Origin: CAZOMR01 sp964580655
GTDB lineage: Bacteria > RBG-13-61-14 > CAZOMR01
Direction: 5' to 3'
NCBI GenBank assembly: GCA_964580655.1
Contig: CAZOMR010000104.1
Location: 1 to 11,286 of the forward strand
Length of the DNA stretch: 11,286 nt
Part shown: piece by piece, positions 5,646 to 11,286 of the stretch
How positions within the stretch are numbered: position 1 is the stretch's first letter
Layout of the letters: each line of letters starts with the position of its first letter
Notes under the pieces: model-generated
What the model was told of the DNA's origin: nothing
Database searches by the model: none
What the model saw: the letters and a program-made list of their open reading frames with translations, nothing else
Translations under genes and position numbers: made by a program

Positions 5646-7898
5646 TCATTCAGCCGGCTCAAGCCCGGCGTAAGCGGCCTGTATCTTTTTTGTGCCCTTA
5701 TCAAATTTTATCGTCAGCTTGAGCTTTTCTCCGTGGCCTTCTATCCTCCGGATCACGCCAACGCCGAAATCCGGATGCCTCACTCTCGTGCCCTTGCGCA
5801 AGGTTACCTCTGCATCAGAGTCCCAGTATTCCGGCTCTTCGGATTCTGCGGACTCGATGTAGCTCTCATCAGTATCCGGCTGGAGTTCCCGCCTGGCCTT
5901 TTTCCTCTCACGACCGGGCCATGAAGTAAGACGGATCGAGCCCTCAAGATATTCCCCGGGAACATCAAAGAGAAACCGCGATGGCTCGGTGCTCAGGCGC
6001 GACCCGCGCACTCCCCTGCTCCGGGCATGCGTAAAATAAAGAAGCTCCCTGGCACGGGTCATCCCTACATAACAGAGACGACGCTCCTCCTCAAGAGACC
6101 TGCCATCCTCGCTCTCCTCATCCTCCAGGGCCCGGATATGCGGAAGCATCCCTTCCTCCATTCCCACCATGAACACCACCGGGAACTCAAGCCCCTTGGC
6201 GCTGTGGAGTGTCATGAGCACGAGGTATCCCTCTTCATCACTATACTCGTCAATATCAGAGTAAAGCGCCACTTTTTCCAGGAATCCCTGTAGGGATGGC
6301 TCATCGGTGCTGGACTCGTATTCCGAGACCGCGCTGATAAGTTCATCAAGGTTTTCAAGCCGGGTCTGCGCCTCAATCGTGGCCTCATCTATCAGGCTCT
6401 TCTCGTAGCCGCTCTTTTTGATCACGCTCTCAACCAGTTTAACAAGCGATCCGCTTTCTCCAGGGCCTTCGGTCTTTTCCGCCTTTCTTTGCAGGCTCCG
6501 CATCAACTTGAAAAAGCCGGACACGCTTTCCTTGGCCCTGGCCGGCAGGACATCCTTTCGGATCAAGGATGAGATCGCTTCCAGGAGTGATCCCTTTTCC
6601 TGGTCCGCAAAAGCCCTCAGCTTTGCCACTGTGCCCTTCCCGATACCGCGCGCAGGCTCATTGATGATCCTCAGGATACTCACCTCGTCCGCAGGATTTA
6701 CGAGCACCCGGAGGTAGGCTATGATGTCCTTTATCTCCCTGCGGTCATAGAACCGTACCCCGCCGTATACCGCGTATGGAATGTTCAATGCCCTCAGCGC
6801 GTCCTCGAAATTCCGCGACTGGGCATGGGTGCGGTAGAACACGGCCATATCGCTCAGCGTGTACCCCTGGCCCTTGAGCCTCAGCACCTGCTCCACGAGC
6901 CAGTTGGCCTCGGCTCGCTCGTCCTGCACCTGATGCACATGTATCTTTCTGCCAGCTTCTCTCTCGGTCCAGAGCTCCTTAGGGGTCCGACGCTTATTAA
7001 TCGAGATAACCGCGCTTGCCGCCTCAATGATATTCTTGGTGCTCCGATAGTTCTGCTCCAGTTTTATAACGCGTGCACCAGGGAAGTCCCTGGCAAAATT
7101 CAGGATGTTCTCCAGGTTGGCACCGCGCCAGCCGTAGATGGACTGATCCTCGTCTCCCACCACACATAGGTTCCGAAAGCGCCGTGCGAGATTCCTCACT
7201 ATCAGGTACTGGACCTCGTTTGTGTCCTGATACTCATCCACAAGAATATACCGGAATCGCTCCTGGTAATGAGCGAGCACATCAGGCTGGCGCTCGAATA
7301 GCCGGAGGGTAAAGAGGAGCAGGTCGTTGAAGTCCAGGGCATTCGCGGCCTTTAGTTTGGCCTGGTAGGCCACTGCAATGCGAGCGATCAGGTTAATCCC
7401 ACCTCCACCGGACTCCCCAGCTATTTCCTCCAGGTCCAGCCGGTCCCGCTTTGCGGCCTCGATCCCTGCCCGGACCCACTTGGGAGAGAATGCCTTGGCA
7501 TCAATGTCAAGCTCCTTCATCACCATCTTGATGAGGGAGAGCGAGTCGCCCTCGTCATAGATAGTAAAATCGCGTGAATATCCCAGCAGATGAATATGAC
7601 TGCGCAGGATTTGCGCGGCAGTGGAATGAAATGTAGCCACCCAGAGCAGATGCGCGGCAGTCCCCAGTATCCGGGAAATCCTATCCTTCATCTCATCCGC
7701 GGCCTTGTTGGTGAAGGTAACTGCCAGGATGTTCCACGGGTCAACGCCCCGGTTGATGAGGTGGGCCACCCTGTAGATGAGCACGCGAGTCTTGCCGGAA
7801 CCGGCCCCGGCCAGAATTAAAAGCGGGCCCTCGGTGTGCATGACCGCCTCGCGCTGAGGAGGGTTGAGCTCTTCGAGGTAACGAAAGGATGAGGACAT
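5646..7898 (-). CDS. uvrD: UvrD/PcrA-type superfamily 1A DNA helicase
   Basis: This is an ATP-driven 3'-5' DNA helicase acting in nucleotide-excision and mismatch repair, removal of stalled RNA polymerase, and replication-conflict repair. All SF1A motifs are visible in the 750 residues: Q-motif NPPQREAV (12-19), Walker A GAGSGKT (31-37), motif Ia TFTNKAADEM (61-70), Walker B DEYQDT (221-226), motif III GDEDQSIYGWRGA (248-260), motif IV EQNYRS (281-286), motif V LHSAKGLEFPVVF (564-576) and motif VI YVGMTRAREL (610-619). After an acidic linker the last 50 residues form the Tudor-like C-terminal domain (RVRHPDFGVGVI), which contacts RNA polymerase in PcrA. The start lies 12 nt past glmS. It has no proper Shine-Dalgarno (a GGAG is 15 nt away), so reinitiation after glmS is likely. 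UvrD versus PcrA cannot be settled from sequence alone. Confidence 0.96.
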   Translation of the reverse strand: MSSSFRYLEELNPPQREAVMHTEGPLLILAGAGSGKTRVLIYRVAHLINRGVDPWNILAVTFTNKAADEMKDRISRILGTAAHLLWVATFHSTAAQILRSHIHLLGYSRDFTIYDEGDSLSLIKMVMKELDIDAKAFSPKWVRAGIEAAKRDRLDLEEIAGESGGGGINLIARIAVAYQAKLKAANALDFNDLLLFTLRLFERQPDVLAHYQERFRYILVDEYQDTNEVQYLIVRNLARRFRNLCVVGDEDQSIYGWRGANLENILNFARDFPGARVIKLEQNYRSTKNIIEAASAVISINKRRTPKELWTEREAGRKIHVHQVQDERAEANWLVEQVLRLKGQGYTLSDMAVFYRTHAQSRNFEDALRALNIPYAVYGGVRFYDRREIKDIIAYLRVLVNPADEVSILRIINEPARGIGKGTVAKLRAFADQEKGSLLEAISSLIRKDVLPARAKESVSGFFKLMRSLQRKAEKTEGPGESGSLVKLVESVIKKSGYEKSLIDEATIEAQTRLENLDELISAVSEYESSTDEPSLQGFLEKVALYSDIDEYSDEEGYLVLMTLHSAKGLEFPVVFMVGMEEGMLPHIRALEDEESEDGRSLEEERRLCYVGMTRARELLYFTHARSRGVRGSRLSTEPSRFLFDVPGEYLEGSIRLTSWPGRERKKARRELQPDTDESYIESAESEEPEYWDSDAEVTLRKGTRVRHPDFGVGVIRRIEGHGEKLKLTIKFDKGTKKIQAAYAGLEPAE

Positions 7899-7910
7899 GG
7901 ATAAGGAATA

Positions 7911-9743
7911 CTACTCCACGGTCACGCTCTTGGCCAGGTTGCGCGGCTGGTCCACATCCGTGCCGTTGAGCTCAGCGATATGGTAAGCGAGAATTTGAAG
8001 CGGGATCACGAGAAGAATCGGGGTCAGCTCAGCGCTGGTCAATGGCACCGGTATAACGGCCGCGCATCTGTCCTTTACTTTGCGAATATCACCAGGATTA
8101 ACAAGCGCAATTACATTGCCGCCTCTTGCGGCCACCTCTTCCAGGTTGGATATGGTCTTGTCAAAAAGGGCGTTGCGCGGCGCAAGAACAACCACAGGCA
8201 TGTGCTCGTCCACCAGGGCAATGGGGCCGTGCTTCAACTCTCCCGCAGGGTATCCCTCGGCATGGATGTATGAGATCTCCTTGAGCTTGAGCGCGCCTTC
8301 CAGCGCGATCGGAAAATTGATCCCCCGACCTGTATAGAAGAACCCGGGGGCATGGTAGAAGCGCCGGGCCGTCTCGATGATTTTCTTCTCGTCCTTCAGC
8401 ATCTTCTCTATCAAGCCCGGCAGCCTTAATGCCTCGGTCAAAAGGCTTACCCTGTCCTTTCTGGAGAGCACCCGGCGCACGCCTCCGAGGTAAACCGCGA
8501 ACAGGTATAGCGCAACAAGCTGGGCTACGAAGGCCTTGGTGCTGGCCACTCCTATCTCCGGCCCTGTTCTGATGTAAATGACACCGTCGGAGTTACGGGG
8601 TATGCTTGAATCAATGACATTACAGATGCTCAAGGCAGTTGCGCCAAGCCTCTTTCCCTCTTCCAGTGCGGCCAGCGTGTCCGCTGTCTCCCCGGATTGA
8701 CTCACGAGGATGAGGAGTGTGTTCCTGTCAACCAGGGGCATGCGATAGCGGAACTCCGAGGCAATGTCCACCTCCACAGGAACACGGGCGAATTTCTCAA
8801 GCAAACATTTTCCGATCAGCCCCGCGTGCCATGCAGTGCCGCATGCCGCGATCGAAATTTTGCTGACTCCTCGTAGCTTTTCCGCACTCAAGTCGAGATC
8901 CTCGAACCTGACATCTCCTTTATCCGCGAAGACCCTTCCTGCCATGGTGTCTGCCACGGCGCGCGGCTGTTCAAATATTTCCTTGAGCATGAAGTGTTTG
9001 AACCCGCCTTTTTCCGCCATGGATGGAGTCCACTGGATTTCCCGCGGCCCGCGTTTCAAATCCTTTCCGGCCTGATCCTTGATGGCAACCGTATCGCGGC
9101 GGATCAGTGCGTATTCGCCGTCTTCCAGGGATACCACATCTCGGGTGTGGCTTATCAGTGCAGGGATGTCCGATGCCACGAGGTTTTCGCCTTTGCCCAA
9201 TCCGATTAACAGGGGGCTGGCCTTCTTTGCCGCGATGATCGTATCCGGCTCGCAACGGTTGAGCACGACCATCGCGTATGATCCCGCAAGCTCTTTCATT
9301 GCTCTCTGCACCGCTTTTTCAAACCCGGCTCCGCTCTCAAGATAATGGTGAATCAGGTGCGCTATGACCTCGGTGTCCGTCTCGGACCTGAATTCATGAC
9401 CCCTCTTCAAAAGCCTCTTTTTAAGGTCAGCGAAGTTTTCAATGATCCCGTTATGGACTACCGCTATATCGCTGACTCGATGTGGATGCGCGTTCCGGTC
9501 CGAGGGCTTGCCATGCGTGGCCCAGCGAGTGTGCCCGATTCCAACAGACCCTGAAAGAGGGTGCTCTTTCAGATTCTCTTCAAGGTGAAAAAGCTTGCCC
9601 TCAAACCGGCGGATATGAAGTTCGTCATTATCAATGACCGCGATGCCTGCGGAATCATACCCGCGGTATTCCAGACGTTTTAGCCCTTCCATGATGATCC
9701 CGGGGGCCCCGCGATTCCCGATATAGCCGATGATCCCGCACAT
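7911..9743 (-). CDS. glmS: Glutamine--fructose-6-phosphate aminotransferase (isomerizing)
   Basis: GlmS makes glucosamine-6-phosphate from fructose-6-phosphate and glutamine, the committed step toward UDP-GlcNAc, in the cytoplasm. The 610-residue product is standard length. The N-terminal class II glutamine amidotransferase domain starts MCGIIGYIG, with Cys2 as nucleophile after Met removal. HTRWATHGKP (71-80) and HNGIIEN (97-103) line the glutamine site. The isomerase half has two SIS domains, with CGTAWHAG (301-308), SQSGETADT (348-356) and STKAF (401-405). It ends with the conserved RNLAKSVTVE, whose lysine is the sugar-binding residue in the family. The start is 3 nt past the glmU stop, with GAAGG 8 nt upstream inside the last glmU codons. 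The 3-nt gap leaves no room for a glmS ribozyme, so regulation must act on the glmU promoter or on the protein. Confidence 0.98.
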   Translation of the reverse strand: MCGIIGYIGNRGAPGIIMEGLKRLEYRGYDSAGIAVIDNDELHIRRFEGKLFHLEENLKEHPLSGSVGIGHTRWATHGKPSDRNAHPHRVSDIAVVHNGIIENFADLKKRLLKRGHEFRSETDTEVIAHLIHHYLESGAGFEKAVQRAMKELAGSYAMVVLNRCEPDTIIAAKKASPLLIGLGKGENLVASDIPALISHTRDVVSLEDGEYALIRRDTVAIKDQAGKDLKRGPREIQWTPSMAEKGGFKHFMLKEIFEQPRAVADTMAGRVFADKGDVRFEDLDLSAEKLRGVSKISIAACGTAWHAGLIGKCLLEKFARVPVEVDIASEFRYRMPLVDRNTLLILVSQSGETADTLAALEEGKRLGATALSICNVIDSSIPRNSDGVIYIRTGPEIGVASTKAFVAQLVALYLFAVYLGGVRRVLSRKDRVSLLTEALRLPGLIEKMLKDEKKIIETARRFYHAPGFFYTGRGINFPIALEGALKLKEISYIHAEGYPAGELKHGPIALVDEHMPVVVLAPRNALFDKTISNLEEVAARGGNVIALVNPGDIRKVKDRCAAVIPVPLTSAELTPILLVIPLQILAYHIAELNGTDVDQPRNLAKSVTVE

Positions 9744-9746
9744 GGC

Positions 9747-11135
9747 TCAGGCCTTCTTTCCCCCCTTTTTACGCCTTTTCACCCATCCGGGTTTGTGGAC
9801 CTGGGGAGCCCGGGTCAAAGCCAGTGAATGTGGAGGCACATCCTTTGATATTGTGGAACCTGATCCAAGGTAAGCTCCCCTGCCGACCCGCACCGGTGCT
9901 ATCAACTGGGTGTCACTTCCTACAAAGACATCATCCCCGATCACGGTCTTCCATTTCTTCTCGCCGTCATAATTGCAGGTGATGGTGCCGCAACCGATAT
10001 TCACATTCCTCCCTATACGGGCATCTCCAAGATAAGTGAGGTGAGCGGCCTTTGTGCCATCCCCGACCACGGCCTTTTTCAACTCCACATAGTTCCCGAT
10101 ATGCGCACCTCTGCCCACCACTGATCCGGGCCGCAGGTGTGCCATCGGCCCCACTGTGGCCCCTGTTCTGACAAGGCTTTCCTCTATCACGGAACCAGCC
10201 CGTATCTCAACACCCTTCTCTATGATGGAATGAGAGATGCGCGCTTGGGCTTGAATCCAGCAGTCTGACCCGATCCTTGTTCTGCCCGTGAGACGGACAC
10301 CGGGTTCAAGGTAGGTATCCGGCCCGATCCTGACCCCGGTCTCGATGTAGGTATGAGCAGGGTCCTCCATTGTCACACCGGATTCAAGATGCCTTGCATT
10401 AATCCTTTCACCTAAAAACACCTGAGCGCGATGAAGATGCGCGCGGGTGTTTATGCCTAGTGTCTCCCGAAAATCCTGCACGGCCACGGTGTTTACCTCG
10501 CTCCCGGACTTGACCGAGAGCGCAGGGAGGTCTGTGAGGTAAAATTCCACCTTCCGGTTGTCGGACTTGATCCGTGGAAGGGCCTGGAAGAGCCACCCGC
10601 AGTCCGCACAGTAGATTCCAGGGTTGACCTCCTTGATGCCCCTTTGCTCCCTCGCGCAATCAGCCTCTTCTATGATATGCACCAGATGTCCGGAGTGATC
10701 CCTGATGATCCGGCCATAGCCTTTCGGGTCAGGCATGTGTGTGACAAGGAGGGAAAGCCTGGCTTTCTTTCTACGGTGGCTTCTAATAAGTTTCCTGATA
10801 GTGTCTTTTTTAAGGAGCGGGACATCTCCGTAAAGAATGAGGACATCGCCGTTAAAGCCCTTCAGTGCGGACCGGGCGGAAAGCACAGCGTGGCCTGTGC
10901 CGAGTTGTTTTTTCTGGACCGCGAAACGGACAGGTTCTTCCCTGAGATGCTTTTTCACTTCCTCTGCCTGAATTCCAAGCACTACCACGACAGGGTCCGC
11001 GCCTGCTGATCGGGCCAGCTCCACGGGATAATCAATCAGGGATCGGCCCAGAAGCTGATGAAGCACCTTCACGGTTCGGGACCTCATCCGCTTGCTCTCT
11101 CCTGCGGCCAGGATAACCGCGGCCAGGCTTTTCAT
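9747..11135 (-). CDS. glmU: Bifunctional glucosamine-1-phosphate N-acetyltransferase / GlcNAc-1-phosphate uridyltransferase
   Basis: GlmU acetylates glucosamine-1-phosphate and then couples it to UTP, giving UDP-GlcNAc for peptidoglycan and LPS. The 462-residue protein has the N-terminal uridyltransferase domain with LAAGESKRM (9-17), a QLGTGHA block (77-83) and YGDVPLL (102-108, Asp104 as the metal ligand). The C-terminal left-handed beta-helix carries hexapeptide repeats from about residue 250. The acetyltransferase active site includes His365 in AAHLTYLGD and the block GCGTITCNYDG (381-391). The last 12 residues form an unusually basic tail (KRRKKGGKKA). The ATG at 11135 has GGGAG at about 7 nt. 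It is the first gene of the glmU-glmS-uvrD string and has a good promoter. Phosphoglucosamine mutase (glmM), needed between glmS and glmU, is not in the window. Confidence 0.98.
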   Translation of the reverse strand: MKSLAAVILAAGESKRMRSRTVKVLHQLLGRSLIDYPVELARSAGADPVVVVLGIQAEEVKKHLREEPVRFAVQKKQLGTGHAVLSARSALKGFNGDVLILYGDVPLLKKDTIRKLIRSHRRKKARLSLLVTHMPDPKGYGRIIRDHSGHLVHIIEEADCAREQRGIKEVNPGIYCADCGWLFQALPRIKSDNRKVEFYLTDLPALSVKSGSEVNTVAVQDFRETLGINTRAHLHRAQVFLGERINARHLESGVTMEDPAHTYIETGVRIGPDTYLEPGVRLTGRTRIGSDCWIQAQARISHSIIEKGVEIRAGSVIEESLVRTGATVGPMAHLRPGSVVGRGAHIGNYVELKKAVVGDGTKAAHLTYLGDARIGRNVNIGCGTITCNYDGEKKWKTVIGDDVFVGSDTQLIAPVRVGRGAYLGSGSTISKDVPPHSLALTRAPQVHKPGWVKRRKKGGKKA

Positions 11136-11207
11136 CTTTTATCTCCCGGAATTCGTATTCATCTCTAATCTGCTTCAACCTGAAAAGGCTCAAGCAACTG
11201 CACCATA

Positions 11208-11236
11208 AGTATAAAAGAGTCATGGCTATTTTGCAA
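11208..11236 (-). promoter_or_regulatory. Promoter of the glmU operon
   Basis: On the minus strand TTGCAA (11231-11236, 4/6) is followed by 17 nt and TATACT (11208-11213, 5/6). Transcription would start near 11201, giving a leader of about 65 nt. The leader could fold a small imperfect hairpin (arms 11172-11180 and 11187-11195, with one mismatch and one G-U pair). No known riboswitch was recognised. The rest of the stretch upstream of glmU holds no gene. Confidence 0.6.
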
Positions 11237-11262
11237 TTCAATGTACAGGTTCAACACATGGT

Positions 11263-11284
11263 AAACATCCTGGTGAGGATGTTT
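11263..11284. repeat. Perfect short hairpin at the right edge
   Basis: AAACATCCT (11263-11271) and AGGATGTTT (11276-11284) are exact 9-bp inverted arms around a 4-nt loop, about 27 nt upstream of the glmU -35 box. It could be the terminator of a minus-strand gene outside the window (only three T residues end the stem) or a dyad operator. The window stops too soon to decide. Confidence 0.45.
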
Positions 11285-11286
11285 GA

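Noticed and set aside
4624..5722. Plus-strand frames of 133 and 186 residues opposite the CPBP and zinc-ribbon genes
   Set aside because: The minus-strand genes there have complete catalytic or zinc-binding motifs; the opposite frames have none.
9744..9746. Possible glmS ribozyme upstream of glmS
   Set aside because: Only 3 nt separate glmU and glmS, so the roughly 150-nt ribozyme cannot fit. It is also mainly a Gram-positive element.
1..11286. An undescribed multi-gene defence or mobile system
   Set aside because: Nearly all genes are housekeeping families. The accessory signal is limited to hicB, the hicA-like stub and one repeat, and I saw no integrase, transposase, phage gene, CRISPR array or tRNA-linked attachment site.

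Overview
The window is a compact, ordinary-looking stretch of bacterial chromosome of moderate GC content. Every convincing gene lies on the minus strand, so biological order runs from high to low coordinates. Several traits suggest Desulfobacterota (the former Deltaproteobacteria), probably an anaerobe of the Syntrophales/Syntrophobacterales kind. These are a 588-residue formate--THF ligase with a 'RQPSGGP' motif variant, the rplM-rpsI-argC order and the glmU-glmS pair. This placement rests on remembered family patterns; no search was run.

Right part (about 4570-11286). A good sigma70-type promoter near 11220 precedes a tight gene string: glmU, glmS, a UvrD/PcrA helicase, a small zinc-ribbon protein and a CPBP intramembrane protease. 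Gaps are 3, 12, 40 and 4 nt, so one transcript is likely. glmS and glmU make UDP-GlcNAc from fructose-6-phosphate, feeding peptidoglycan and LPS. The helicase serves DNA repair and transcription-conflict resolution. The last two genes are poorly characterised.

Middle (about 3984-4569). This is the only accessory-looking part. A short HicB-type antitoxin gene has its own promoter. Immediately after it, where hicA should sit, there is only a short hicA-like start. That start runs into a 78-bp imperfect inverted repeat built of 9-nt GCAAAG-type units. I read this as a decayed hicBA toxin-antitoxin module whose toxin is lost.

Left part (1-3983). rplM and rpsI form a two-gene ribosomal-protein operon with a consensus -35 box. 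The ribosome-binding site of rpsI overlaps the rplM stop codon, and rpsI starts with TTG. A terminator-like hairpin follows, then argC (arginine biosynthesis). After a 205-bp gap holding a candidate promoter and a leader of about 130 nt comes fhs (formate activation for one-carbon metabolism or the Wood-Ljungdahl methyl branch).

I found no RNA genes, insertion sequences, CRISPR arrays or phage genes. I did not find a convincing undescribed multi-gene system. The most interesting spot is the hicB / hicA-remnant / repeat region.
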